DNA from: Mucilaginibacter sp.
GTDB taxonomy: Bacteria > Bacteroidota > Bacteroidia > Sphingobacteriales > Sphingobacteriaceae
Direction of reading: 5' to 3'
DNA: 64,000 nucleotides
Assembly: GCF_028288225.1 (NCBI RefSeq)
Contig: NZ_JAQBOC010000088.1
Span: forward strand, 1-64,000
Shown here: in pieces, positions 14,653 through 23,732 of the stretch
Layout: each line of letters opens with the position of its first letter
Position numbering within the stretch: position 1 is the first letter of the stretch
Notes under the pieces: model-generated
Database searches by the model: none
What the model was told of the DNA's origin: nothing
Seen by the model: only the letters and a program-made list of their open reading frames with translations
Translations under genes and position numbers: made by a program

Positions 14653-15573
14653 TCAAATTTTTCCAAAACAATACTTATCCCAATAAGAGAGCAATAGTTT
14701 TTGCCCCGATTTTGTAAAACGGCAGCCTAATCCGGGGGTTGGTGTAAATTCTCCGAATACAGCTCCTTTATCAGTTGCATAAAAATCAATTCTAATAAAA
14801 ATTTCATAGGCTTTACTTAATATTTTTGCCTGTGTAAGCATTTCATTTAAACAAAGCGGGGGCCTTTCATATTCTCCTTCCGGAAAAATTTTGTTTAATG
14901 CTTTCAGCTGTTCCCAGTTTTCGGTGTAAAAAGTACAAGTCCCTTTTTGAGGACTTATTCTGTTAGCAACTACGATACACCCCACTTCCCCGTTAAAACA
15001 AAAAATCTTATAATCTTTCGGAATTTCATATTCTCCATTCTCGCTTTTCACAAATTCTTCAATTAAAAACTCAAGATTGCTGTTAGCATCAATTGCCTGT
15101 TTTAAAACACGCTTTATATCATCAGAAGAGTATGTTTTTTTATCGAAAAGATTATAATGGTTTTTCATTAAAAAAACCGATTTAGCTGAATGGCCTATTG
15201 TTGGGCGGATAACATAATTTTCAGGCAACAGATCAAAGTTAATTTCATCCACATCCGATCCTTGCCAATATAATTGCGCCACCCTGCAGTTGTGTTTTTC
15301 AGCAAATTTTCTTGAATTGTATTTATTACTCAATTTTCTTTGCCAATTTTTCGCATTTTTCCATTTTTCAATAGGATCATCAATGTTCATTACTGTGTTT
15401 CTTACGTTTTCACAATCAGGATCTTGCCAGAATTCTTTGTGACGGGCTAAAATCCTTGCAGAAAATGATCCTCTATGGTCAAGATAGTTTTTTATATATT
15501 TTAGCACAACTTCTTGAGTTTTAATTGGTGTACAAATATTTTGTTCCCTATTATTTAATAATACAGGCTTCAA
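14653..15573 (-). CDS. ATP-grasp (TupA-like) protein
   Basis: 306 residues. WQRKLSNKYNSRKFAEKHNC and ENYVIRPTIGHSAKSVFLM correspond to the first lysine-containing strands of an ATP-grasp fold, FLIEEFVKSENGEYEIPKDY with FCFNGEVGCIVV to the adenine-binding part, and RIDFYATDKGAVFGEFTPTP to the metal-binding Asp and Glu. This resembles the TupA-like ATP-grasp proteins found in polysaccharide and teichuronopeptide clusters. It may ligate an amino acid or peptide to a cell-surface polymer. It is alone on its strand, so no substrate can be proposed. Confidence 0.75.
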   Translation of the reverse strand: MKPVLLNNREQNICTPIKTQEVVLKYIKNYLDHRGSFSARILARHKEFWQDPDCENVRNTVMNIDDPIEKWKNAKNWQRKLSNKYNSRKFAEKHNCRVAQLYWQGSDVDEINFDLLPENYVIRPTIGHSAKSVFLMKNHYNLFDKKTYSSDDIKRVLKQAIDANSNLEFLIEEFVKSENGEYEIPKDYKIFCFNGEVGCIVVANRISPQKGTCTFYTENWEQLKALNKIFPEGEYERPPLCLNEMLTQAKILSKAYEIFIRIDFYATDKGAVFGEFTPTPGLGCRFTKSGQKLLLSYWDKYCFGKI

Positions 15574-15984
15574 AAAAGTATCTTATGGTGGCAATAACAC
15601 GAAAATTAATTTTCACAGACTCCGCCTGTTAATGTTGCAGCATATCCAGGCTGGTCTGCAAATTCAGAGAATATAATTATATTAAAAGTAAGTATAACGC
15701 AATTCTTTGGTTTAACTACATATTATATAGAAAATTAATTGAAAGATATTTCATTACCTATCTAATGACTATCAATCAGTTATGCTTTACTCAAAAATAT
15801 CAAAAAAACTAATTAATCTATAAACAATATATTTTTTCAAGTGTTAAAAGGCAAGAAGATTTTCCGTAGTTCTTACCCTAATTTATCATCCGGTATTTCC
15901 GTTCATTTCAGCTGTTCTAACACACGCTGGGCTTGAATAAATAGATATATATAACTAATGTGTGGGTAATTAAATTTAATTAAC
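15574..15984. other. Divergent intergenic region, no gene seen
   Basis: 411 AT-rich bases between the divergent ATP-grasp and coiled-coil genes. It must hold both promoters, but I see no convincing consensus, repeat or RNA structure. Confidence 0.5.
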
Positions 15985-16506
15985 ATGAAAAAGGGAAAAT
16001 TAGTCATCTTAATGATTGGCATGGTAGTATCCGGAATAACCAGTGCAAATGCGCAAAGCAAAAAAGAAAAAATTGAGATGTTAACACGAAAGATGGATAG
16101 TCTTGAAAAAACGTTGTCTGTCAAAAATGAAAGTTTAGTTCAGTTACAAGTAAAATTAGCAAAGCAGGAAGGTACAACGGATGCCCATAATGAAGAAATT
16201 AAACGACTGGAAAATAAAACTGACAGCCTGAAGGAAATGCTTATTTCCAAAAATATGACTATTGAAAGCCAGGCATCTAAAATCAATCAATTAAATTTAG
16301 ATATTAGTGGATTACAGACCCAGCAGAAAGAGTGGACAACTAAAAATGATTCCTTGACTGTAGCGTTAAACTCCCTGAAACAAAAACCAAGTGATACCGG
16401 GATAATCCTTAATGATGCAAAACCGGCAGATCCGTTGAAAAAAGAGGATCCAAAAGCCGGGAATACGGTTTCCGGTAATAAGCCAAACCCAATAATAAAA
16501 AATTAG
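15985..16506 (+). CDS. Secreted coiled-coil protein of unknown function
   Basis: 173 residues. MKKGKLVILMIGMVVSGITS then ANAQS is a standard signal peptide with an AxA cleavage site. The mature part is a continuous heptad-like coiled coil (about residues 25-130, with repeated leucines and lysines), then a short Pro/Lys/Asn-rich tail. It is exported to the periplasm or beyond and probably oligomerises. I do not recognise a family. It is followed by a tRNA 3' fragment and a terminator. Confidence 0.75.
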   Translation: MKKGKLVILMIGMVVSGITSANAQSKKEKIEMLTRKMDSLEKTLSVKNESLVQLQVKLAKQEGTTDAHNEEIKRLENKTDSLKEMLISKNMTIESQASKINQLNLDISGLQTQQKEWTTKNDSLTVALNSLKQKPSDTGIILNDAKPADPLKKEDPKAGNTVSGNKPNPIIKN

Positions 16507-16526
16507 CAATTGGAGTTTTGTTAGAC

Positions 16527-16577
16527 GCTCCCTTTGTTAAGTCAAAAGCCTCAGTCTAAAGATTTGAGGCTTTTTTG
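16527..16577 (+). terminator. tRNA-Met 3' vestige plus terminator-like repeat hairpin, copy 4
   Basis: GCTCCC (16527-16532), a vestige of the tRNA 3' end, precedes GTCAAAAGCC; AAAAGCCTCA (16544-16553) pairs perfectly with TGAGGCTTTT (16565-16574), followed by T and G. The loop GTCTAAAGATT matches the other copies. Confidence 0.6.
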
Positions 16578-16649
16578 TTTGTTGTACAAACAGAATGCTT
16601 AGGTTATGCTGTGCTAACCCCCCGCTATTAAGGCCTTCGGCCATAATTC

Positions 16650-17399
16650 TTAAGTTTCCGTTGGGGCTCTCCTACCAGGCCTTATACTTACCTCGTTCCA
16701 CTTTTTTACGTTTACGCCCATCACAAGGAGCCACAGGCAAAATGATACTTCCGCAATACCTGAAGCCGCCAGAAAGGGAAAGAAATGCTTTGCGAACTCA
16801 GGCGCCAGGAAATTAGCAAAACTGTTGACCAGGTAGCACAGGCCCTGGATGACCAGCAGCACACCTATTATCCGGGGAAGAAAGGTCGAACGGAAAATCA
16901 GATACCCCATCGCAAGACAATAAAAGCCAAAAAATACCAGGGCGGTGCAAAAGCCATATTCAAAAAACTGGAGCGACAAGTAGGACCAGGCCTGCAACTG
17001 TTCTGGTGTGAATGCGCTCAGCTGGTGTCCGTTCCCCAAAAACACCAAAGGCGCAAAATGAGCGAGCAAACTCACACTCTCGATAGCCGTGCCCACAACA
17101 CTAAACAATACCACCAGCAAAGTGAGATTCCTGTTCACTGGCTTAAACAATTTATAAAAGATGAGTATTAGCGGTACATTGCACGCGCAGTAAAAGATTT
17201 CGACCGCGAAACCCGCCCGATAAAGCAGTTCGTGCGCCTTGATGTTGTGCGCCGTAGCTGCGGCGTCCCCATGTACCACCAGGCGGTCGCGAACAATAAT
17301 TTCGGCGAAGATGCCGCCGAGGATGACAATCAGGTATAATAATCCGGCAGTGCGGGCATAAATCTGCGGCGAAGTTTCAACGGTATGATTTGGGTTCAT
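16650..17399 (-). CDS. DUF4386-family membrane protein
   Basis: About 249 residues with six to seven TM helices. It starts MNPNHTVETSPQIYARTAGL, followed by a first helix LYLIVILGGIFAEI and then VVHGDAAATAHNI; these and the later LAPEFAKHFFPFL, SGIAEVSFCLWLLVMGVNV are the DUF4386 pattern. Further upstream ATGs would add a charged leader that the family lacks; I chose 17399. The role of DUF4386 proteins is unknown. The gene sits between a terminator repeat and a tRNA remnant. Confidence 0.85.
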   Translation of the reverse strand: MNPNHTVETSPQIYARTAGLLYLIVILGGIFAEIIVRDRLVVHGDAAATAHNIKAHELLYRAGFAVEIFYCACNVPLILIFYKLFKPVNRNLTLLVVLFSVVGTAIESVSLLAHFAPLVFLGNGHQLSAFTPEQLQAWSYLSLQFFEYGFCTALVFFGFYCLAMGYLIFRSTFLPRIIGVLLVIQGLCYLVNSFANFLAPEFAKHFFPFLAASGIAEVSFCLWLLVMGVNVKKWNEVSIRPGRRAPTET

Positions 17400-17563
17400 T
17401 TTTGATCTTCTAACCTTGATTTGACGATCTCCATTTGAAATTGTTACACTGTTCTGATTATCAATTATATGAAGCAAATTTCCTTAAATCAAATATTAGC
17501 TAAAAGCTTTGAGTTTTCCAATAAATTATTCGGGTTTCGTCCTGTTGGGCTACATCAAAATAG

Positions 17564-17634
17564 TGCGGGATGAAGAAGTTGGTAGCTTGTCAGGCTCATA
17601 GCCCGAAGGTTATAGATTCGGGTTGTCCCCGCCA
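17564..17634 (+). repeat. Degenerate tRNA-Met(CAT)-like remnant
   Basis: TGCGGGATG, AGTTGGTAGCTTG, a CTCATAG anticodon loop with CAT at 17597-17599, CCCGAAGG and TTCGGGT follow the tRNA-Met copy at 6348-6420, and the order is conserved over about 71 bases. Stem mismatches in the D, anticodon and T arms make it non-functional. Its intact 5' strand (TGCGGGA) shows that the parent tRNA had an unpaired first base, as initiator tRNAs do. Confidence 0.65.
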
Positions 17635-17675
17635 TCTTTTAAAATGAAAGTCTGTTCTAATGCTGAACTTCGTCC

Positions 17676-19016
17676 CTAAAACGCTTCATTTAAATTCAAA
17701 AAGAATCCACGCGATCCATATTTGCCAAATGCATAATCCAGGCACAAATTGGTACGTGTAGCCTTATTAAAGAGCACACGTAAACCGGCACCATAACCCG
17801 GTTGCCATTGCTGAAATAACTTTGTACCGGCTGCGTCATTAGCAGTTTGCACATTTAAGAAAGTAACGCCGCTAACAAACTTGTTACTTAGTATGGGAAA
17901 ACGGTATTCTACTTCCGAATAGTTATATTGTGTGCCTTTAAAATAACCTGAGGTATATCCCCTTCCGCTACGGAAGCTTCCATCTTTACTCGTTCCGGGC
18001 AACTCCAGGTAAGGTACATCACCGCTAACCAAATAGGACCCCCAATTCCAAAACGCAATAACATGTTCCGGATTGACGGTAGAAAGACTAAAATATTTCC
18101 TGAAATCAGTGGTGAATTGTACAGAACTTTTTGAGCTTGCCAATAATTTTGAATTAACACGGAGGCCTGCATCCGCATAAATCCCTTTATAGGCACGGTT
18201 TTGATTATCGCGCGTGGTGTATTGTATGTTGAAGAGTAAACCGTCTGCCCTGTAATCGTCCCGGTTAAACCCGTGCTGATCACTATAAATATTGTAAGGA
18301 GTTAGTTGATTTGTTGAATCCCTTCTGTCTTCAATTTTCGTTCTTATATCAAATGATGCCCCTATTCCGACGAAAAGGTTTTTTTGAACTTCTTTATATA
18401 CTTTCTCCCTAATATTAAAATATAAAGAATGGAAGACGTATGGTTTCCGGGAAGGATCTGCTAATACCTGGTCAGTTTCGCTTCCTCCCGGATCCCGGCC
18501 TATGCCCAATCCCTCATCAGGGGTAACGGTCTTCGCCACAACCAGGTTGCCCTGGAAGTTCCATTTGTTGCCGGGTGTATAAACATTATGATTGATGTAA
18601 AAATAAATAATCCCCTTGGTTGTAATCGAAGCTGATGTTGCTGCTACTGATAAGAGCGTATTTGGATCATTCCCCAATTTTCTGCCTGCCACCGCCTTAA
18701 TTCCCAATTGCGAGCCAATAGTTGGATTTGACGCAATATTGGGCACAATGGTAATGCCTGACGGTTTTTTATGAAGCGAATCGCGCTTTTTTTTTGGATG
18801 CAAAATATTTCGCATCAAATCACCAAAGTCATACTGCTTAGCTAGAACTTCTGCCTGCTTAACCCTTACAGAATCAGCACGTAAAGACTCTGTTTTCAAC
18901 GAATCAACAGGAGTTTGTACCTGGCTATGAGCATAACCGTAAATACCTGTAAATAATGTTGATAATAAAATCTTTAGTAGTAAAGAAAAACTTCTACCGT
19001 CTTGTCTGCGCTGCAT
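17676..19016 (-). CDS. BamA/TamA-family outer-membrane barrel protein
   Basis: 446 residues with an N-terminal membrane segment (FSLLLKILLSTLFTGIYGYA) ending in an SQ cleavage region, a short charged stretch (about 35-85), then a beta-barrel with alternating hydrophobics. The end (LRVLFNKATRTNLCLDYAFG, then LNLNEAF) has the terminal aromatic that BamA barrels use for insertion, and the FRSGRGYTSGYFKG region resembles the conserved barrel motif. No POTRA domain is visible. It is probably an outer-membrane protein of the D15/surface antigen type; a transport role is possible but unproved. Confidence 0.8.
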   Translation of the reverse strand: MQRRQDGRSFSLLLKILLSTLFTGIYGYAHSQVQTPVDSLKTESLRADSVRVKQAEVLAKQYDFGDLMRNILHPKKKRDSLHKKPSGITIVPNIASNPTIGSQLGIKAVAGRKLGNDPNTLLSVAATSASITTKGIIYFYINHNVYTPGNKWNFQGNLVVAKTVTPDEGLGIGRDPGGSETDQVLADPSRKPYVFHSLYFNIREKVYKEVQKNLFVGIGASFDIRTKIEDRRDSTNQLTPYNIYSDQHGFNRDDYRADGLLFNIQYTTRDNQNRAYKGIYADAGLRVNSKLLASSKSSVQFTTDFRKYFSLSTVNPEHVIAFWNWGSYLVSGDVPYLELPGTSKDGSFRSGRGYTSGYFKGTQYNYSEVEYRFPILSNKFVSGVTFLNVQTANDAAGTKLFQQWQPGYGAGLRVLFNKATRTNLCLDYAFGKYGSRGFFLNLNEAF

Positions 19017-19604
19017 TTGAGGTGATAAATATTAAAAATCCAATTTATTACCTATTTTTTTAATAAATACAGATCAAATTTTAAACCCTGAAACTATTGA
19101 AATGTTTTACGCTTATACATATTGGTGCAGTTGTACAAGCATTGAACGGCGGGATATTGGTTTGAAGATTTGCAGCAAGAATGACTGCAGAGCATGCAGC
19201 ATTCGCTGCATTTTCAGACAGGATCTGTCAAAACAAAAGCTGTTCTCATAATAACTATTTTACCAATCTTTCGTTTTATTTCCCGCAAAAAAATAATGGC
19301 AGCCACTTCAATAAGTGACACAAAAAAGAGTTTTGATCTTCAATCGCGTAATGAATCTTTTATGATATTATCCTTAATGATCAAAAATAATTTGACAAAT
19401 AAATAGTCATGTTTTACCAATATGTATAAATACGTAAAGCATTTTACAAAAAGTGCACATTTATACAACCAACTGCCATTTAAGCTGAAATACTGCGAGT
19501 AAAACATCTATTTTTAATGTGTTATTAATATCATAGGTTAATTTATTTAGCTAGAACAATAATCAATTTTAGTTATCTGAAATTGTATCTCATTAAAAAA
19601 TTAT
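19017..19604. other. Long intergenic region, no gene seen
   Basis: 588 AT-rich bases between divergent genes. A 70-codon open frame at 19194-19406 lacks any recognisable protein pattern. There is a short GCAGCATTCGCTGC hairpin near 19196. No RNA gene or promoter consensus is convincing. Confidence 0.5.
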
Positions 19605-21056
19605 ATGCTTTTTAACTCTTTCAGCTTTGCGATTTTTTTGCCGATAGTATTTGCCCTTTACTGGTTTGTGTTTAGTAAGAATTTAAGATTGCAAAATTTT
19701 TTACTGCTCTGCACCAGCTATATTTTTTATGCCAGTTGGGATTGGCGTTTCCTGTTTCTGCTCGTTTTTTCCACCTTGTTAGATTATTTTACCGGGATTA
19801 AAATGCAGGAAACAAAAGATCAGAAATCGCGGAAGTTTTGGTTTTGGCTTAGTGTTTCAATAAACCTTGGATTTTTAGGGGTATTTAAATACTTCAATTT
19901 TTTCGCCTCCTCATTTGCTGCATTCTCGGCAAATTTAGGCCTGCATGTAAATCCATGGACCCTAAAGGTTATTTTACCGGTTGGTATTTCCTTTTATACA
20001 TTTCACGGCTTGTCATATGTTATTGATATCTATAAAAATAGGATTAAGGCCGAAAAAAACTTTATTGATTATTCCTTATTTGTTAGCTTCTTTCCCCTTT
20101 TAGTAGCAGGACCAATTGAAAGGGCAACACATCTTTTACCCCAAATAAAAAAAGAAAGGACTTTTGATTATCATAAAGCTGTTGATGGGTTACGGCAAAT
20201 ATTATGGGGCCTGTTTAAAAAAGCAGTTATAGCTGATCAATGCGCAGAATTTGCGAATATGATTTTTGCAAATTCTGGTTCACATTCCGGCAGTACATTA
20301 ATTTTAGGAGCAATATTTTTTGCTTTCCAAATTTATTGCGATTTCTCCGGCTATTCAGATATGGCATTGGGAATTGCAAGGCTACTCGGCATTGATTTGT
20401 TACGCAATTTTGCATTCCCTTATTTTTCAAGGGATATGGCTGAATTTTGGCGGAGGTGGCACATCTCATTATCAACATGGTTCAGGGATTATTTATATGT
20501 GCCCCTTGGTGGCAGTAAAGTCGGAATATGGAAAAAAATAAGAAATACCTTTATTATTTTTTTAGTAAGCGGCTTTTGGCACGGTGCAAACTGGACCTTC
20601 ATTGTATGGGGGGGGCTAAATGCTTTATTTATAATGCCATCAATTATATTTAATACCCATAGAAACAATCTTGAAATTGTAGCCAAGGGCCGCAACTTGC
20701 CAACACTAAATGAGTTTTTCCATATGGTGCTAACCTTTTTAATGGTTCTGTTTGCCTGGGTATTTTTCAGGGCAAATACCCTTGGCGAGGCCTTTGCTTA
20801 TATAGGCAGAATTTTTTCAAAATCAACTTTGACTTTCCCTGATATAGATACAAACAGATCACAGCTATTAAATACCATAATTTTAATAATTGTATTTGTA
20901 ATAATTGAGTGGAGCGGACGGGAAAATGAATACGCCATTTCAACATTAGGTAAGCTTAGAAAAAGAAGCTACAGGTTAGCCTTTTATTCCATATTGATTT
21001 TAACAATCTTTCTTTTTATGGGAAAGGAACAACAATTCATTTATTTTCAATTTTAA
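19605..21056 (+). CDS. MBOAT-family O-acyltransferase (AlgI/PatA-like)
   Basis: 483 residues with about ten TM helices, starting MLFNSFSFAIFLPIVFALYW, the usual MBOAT start. The conserved EFWRRWHISLSTWFRDYLY block and the catalytic His in SGFWHGANWTFIVWGG identify the family. MBOAT enzymes of this type carry acyl groups across the cytoplasmic membrane to extracellular polysaccharides. The next gene, three bases on, encodes an SGNH-like protein that is a likely periplasmic acyl-transfer partner. Confidence 0.92.
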   Translation: MLFNSFSFAIFLPIVFALYWFVFSKNLRLQNFLLLCTSYIFYASWDWRFLFLLVFSTLLDYFTGIKMQETKDQKSRKFWFWLSVSINLGFLGVFKYFNFFASSFAAFSANLGLHVNPWTLKVILPVGISFYTFHGLSYVIDIYKNRIKAEKNFIDYSLFVSFFPLLVAGPIERATHLLPQIKKERTFDYHKAVDGLRQILWGLFKKAVIADQCAEFANMIFANSGSHSGSTLILGAIFFAFQIYCDFSGYSDMALGIARLLGIDLLRNFAFPYFSRDMAEFWRRWHISLSTWFRDYLYVPLGGSKVGIWKKIRNTFIIFLVSGFWHGANWTFIVWGGLNALFIMPSIIFNTHRNNLEIVAKGRNLPTLNEFFHMVLTFLMVLFAWVFFRANTLGEAFAYIGRIFSKSTLTFPDIDTNRSQLLNTIILIIVFVIIEWSGRENEYAISTLGKLRKRSYRLAFYSILILTIFLFMGKEQQFIYFQF

Positions 21057-21059
21057 TTT

Positions 21060-22067
21060 ATGAAAAGCTTTTTAAAAAATATCTTCCTTTTTATTTTAAT
21101 GAATATATTGTTGCTATGCTGCGTTGTGATTATACCATACTATATTATAAATAAAAAATCCAATTTTGTTATTAATAAAAAATATAAAATAATAGTTTTT
21201 GGACATTCTCATCCTGAATGCGCCTTTAATGATTCATTAATTCAAAACTTTAAAAATTTATCCCATTCTGCAGAACCCTACTTTTATACCTATCAAAAAA
21301 TAAAGATGGTTATCGCTCAAAATCGCCGGATTGAAACCGTTTTAATTGAATTTTCAAACAATCAGATAGACGAAAAAATGAACGATTGGACCTGGGGTTA
21401 TAAATATATGTCAAATATGTTTCCGCAATACGAACCGTTTATGGACAGGCCCGATATTGATCTATTAATAAAAAACAATTCTAAAGACTTTTTGAATTGC
21501 GTTTCAATTTCAACCAGGCAGAATTTATTTAGAGTTATAACCTCAAACTACAACTTTTCGGGCAGTATTGGCAGTTATTTAAAAATTGAGGGATCTGACA
21601 CCGGCTCATTAAAACAAGCATCAAAAACGTCGTTGGATAATAAAGCCTCATTGGATAGTAATGATAAAAAAGGCTACAATTTGTCAATGATGAATATTGA
21701 ATATCTTCGAAAGATAATTAATTATTGTAAACATGAACATAAAAAAGTGTTGCTGGTTAGAAGCCCACAACACAAAGATTTTGAATTCAGGAAGAACGAA
21801 AAGATTTTTTACCAGATAAAAAATAATTATTTTTCTGACGTAGATCTCTTGGATTTTAACAATTTCCCCTTAAAGGATGACGAATTTGCAGACTATGGCC
21901 ATTTGAATTACAAAGGTGCATTCAAGTTTTCAAACTACTTTAACTCAATACTAAAATCAGGCATTTTAAGCACCAGGAACAAACAATTATTTATTGATAC
22001 ATCAATTATTGCATTAAAAAAGAAAACCCTTTTAACCCCTCTTACAGTAGCATTTAAGGGAAATTAA
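21060..22067 (+). CDS. SGNH-like membrane-anchored protein, likely MBOAT partner
   Basis: 335 residues. An N-terminal TM helix (FLKNIFLFILMNILLLCCVV) anchors a periplasmic domain. FGHSHPECAFND resembles SGNH block I (the Ser nucleophile within GHSH) and ADYGHLNYKGA resembles block V (Asp-x-x-His). The order fits an AlgJ/AlgX-like or DltD-like acyl-transfer partner of the MBOAT protein. The gene starts three bases after the MBOAT gene. It is not clearly assigned to a known subfamily. Confidence 0.7.
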   Translation: MKSFLKNIFLFILMNILLLCCVVIIPYYIINKKSNFVINKKYKIIVFGHSHPECAFNDSLIQNFKNLSHSAEPYFYTYQKIKMVIAQNRRIETVLIEFSNNQIDEKMNDWTWGYKYMSNMFPQYEPFMDRPDIDLLIKNNSKDFLNCVSISTRQNLFRVITSNYNFSGSIGSYLKIEGSDTGSLKQASKTSLDNKASLDSNDKKGYNLSMMNIEYLRKIINYCKHEHKKVLLVRSPQHKDFEFRKNEKIFYQIKNNYFSDVDLLDFNNFPLKDDEFADYGHLNYKGAFKFSNYFNSILKSGILSTRNKQLFIDTSIIALKKKTLLTPLTVAFKGN

Positions 22068-22199
22068 TTAGATGAACGACTAGCCCTGGTTTGAAAAAAG
22101 GCAAGGATGCCAAAAATAGTTTCTGCCTGCCCCATTTAATAACATCCGCGCTTTTACATTTTAAACACACCTTTTTTTGACGATTTCACGAAACAAAAA

Positions 22200-22229
22200 A
22201 AGCAAATTGAAATCAGCTTCAATTTGCTT
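22200..22229 (-). terminator. Strong hairpin, probable terminator
   Basis: AAGCAAATTGAA (22200-22211) pairs perfectly with TTCAATTTGCTT (22218-22229) around ATCAGC. On the minus strand it is followed by TTTTTTGTTT, so it most probably ends the HTH regulator transcript, possibly also the plus-strand MBOAT operon. It is the only feature I see in the 439-base gap 22068-22506. Confidence 0.6.
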
Positions 22230-22506
22230 CACATATCAATTTGTATTACAGTTATTTACAATATTTCACCAACTATTTTGGCAATTATATCACAAAAACA
22301 ATAAAGGAGACGATGGCTGTTTACCATAACGGAATACTGCTCAGAAGAGTATGTCCGTAAAAATTAACAAAACTGCAAACTGTAACTTAATACTGCTTGA
22401 GTAAAATCAGACAGGGTAATTACAATAAAGCCAGGTGGCTTTACTGGGTTAATTTATTTTTTAATATGAACAAGTAAAAAATGTAATACGCATACGGTTC
22501 GTAATT

Positions 22507-22983
22507 TTAGATAGTAAATGATATTAATACAAAAAACATCATTGTACTTTCGCCTTTATATTTCCCCTCGCTGCTTAATACATCATTAAATTTTTCAAGC
22601 AGTTTTATATACCTGTCCATCCAATAATATATGGCATCGCGTGGCTGCTCTTTTGTGCTTAAAGCCCCGGCAAAGCGGTCGGTATTCACCGTGTTAACTT
22701 TATTTGCAAATTCTTCCGGAAACTCTTTTGAAAAATCATGCCCTATCACAAAGCCGATCTGGCAAATAATATCAATATTAAGTTTCTTAGTTTCAAACCA
22801 ATTATACAAAGTGCGCCTACTGATGTCAAGTTTCCTTGCAATTTCACTAATGCCCATTCGGTCTCGCCTAACAATACGTTCAACTATTTGCCCATAATGA
22901 AGGTCGACACGTACAATGGTTTCAGCTGCGCTGTTCTCATAATCAATTAAACTACTGTCTGGGTAATCATTTTTGCTGTGCAT
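22507..22983 (-). CDS. Helix-turn-helix transcriptional regulator
   Basis: 158 residues. The centre holds a HTH segment, RRDRMGISEIARKLDISRRT followed by LYNWFETKKLNIDIICQIG, resembling phage-repressor-like or AraC-type recognition helices. The N-terminal 40 residues and the C-terminal 60 (with a YWMDRYIKLLEKFNDVL helix) are not recognised. It is probably a DNA-binding regulator; the targets are unknown. Position between the MBOAT pair and the receiver/PAS genes does not indicate a regulon. Confidence 0.75.
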   Translation of the reverse strand: MHSKNDYPDSSLIDYENSAAETIVRVDLHYGQIVERIVRRDRMGISEIARKLDISRRTLYNWFETKKLNIDIICQIGFVIGHDFSKEFPEEFANKVNTVNTDRFAGALSTKEQPRDAIYYWMDRYIKLLEKFNDVLSSEGKYKGESTMMFFVLISFTI

Positions 22984-23307
22984 AGCTTTAATTTGGTTTG
23001 GTTGAAATAATTTTAATTTTAACTAACTATATTATAACAGTTTAGATTTCATTAAATTTTATATTTCAATGATAAAACCTATCCTGCTTGTCAATAACGT
23101 AAAAACATACTTTTCTATAGTTTATTTAATCGGGACATAAATCTATTTATAATACAACATAAGTTTCAACCTATAAAAGGTCAATAAATACCTGTAGAAG
23201 GCATTGCAAATGAACAACTTAATTAAATAAATATTACACTAAGCTTTTTTTAAAGTTAAATAATTTAAAAAGTTTACAGCGCGGGTTAAATCATAAACAG
23301 TCAATGT
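22984..23307. other. Intergenic region, no gene seen
   Basis: 324 AT-rich bases between the HTH gene and the downstream end of the receiver gene. I see no convincing promoter consensus, repeat, or RNA structure. Confidence 0.45.
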
Positions 23308-23682
23308 TTAGGATTGCCTTTTAATTAAGCAACTTGCTACATAATCCACCAGGCAACAATCAGTAGGGAGAGTACATCTGAAATTTTTAATTTTTATAAC
23401 TTTTATTTTTTGAGCACAGGCAATTCCGGATTTTGCAGTAAAATAAATAAAAGGGATTTGGTTAGCATATAAACTGGCAGCCATGTTTTTATAAACGTTG
23501 TAGGCGTTCATACCCGGCATTATAATTTCACAAATTACAAGATCAGGCAATTGTTTTTTAAATTGTTTAATAGCATTAATGCCGCTATCTGTTTTTGACA
23601 CATTATAGCCTTCAGTTATCAAAAGGCTGGCTATATCTTCCCTGGCACTATTGTTATCCTCAATAAGCAAGATATTATTCAC
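23308..23682 (-). CDS. Receiver (REC) domain protein with Glu at the phospho-acceptor site
   Basis: 124 residues, one receiver domain. The acidic pair E8-D9 (LLIEDNN), the T82-x-K84 switch residues (FTAKS) and the PG turn after the acceptor site (MPGM) are all present. The residue at the phospho-acceptor site is Glu52 (LVICEIIMPGM) where almost all receivers have Asp. Glu often mimics the phosphorylated state, so the protein may be locked active or regulated another way. The C-terminal part (KIKVIKIKNFRCTLPTDCC) is also atypical. The upstream PAS regulator gene, 50 bases away, is a plausible partner. Confidence 0.8.
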   Translation of the reverse strand: MNNILLIEDNNSAREDIASLLITEGYNVSKTDSGINAIKQFKKQLPDLVICEIIMPGMNAYNVYKNMAASLYANQIPFIYFTAKSGIACAQKIKVIKIKNFRCTLPTDCCLVDYVASCLIKRQS

Positions 23683-23732
23683 GATGATTACTTGATAAAG
23701 GGTTGTTAATTAAGAATTATATTTAAAGCTGT

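Noticed and set aside
16785..17171. 128-codon plus-strand frame inside the DUF4386 gene
   Set aside because: Lies fully within a well-supported membrane-protein gene on the other strand; shadow frame.
17478..17675. Possible functional tRNA at 17564-17634
   Set aside because: Too many stem mismatches in the D, anticodon and T arms.
19194..19406. 70-codon open frame between the BamA-like and MBOAT genes
   Set aside because: Low-complexity, AT-driven frame without recognisable protein pattern or promoter; probably chance.
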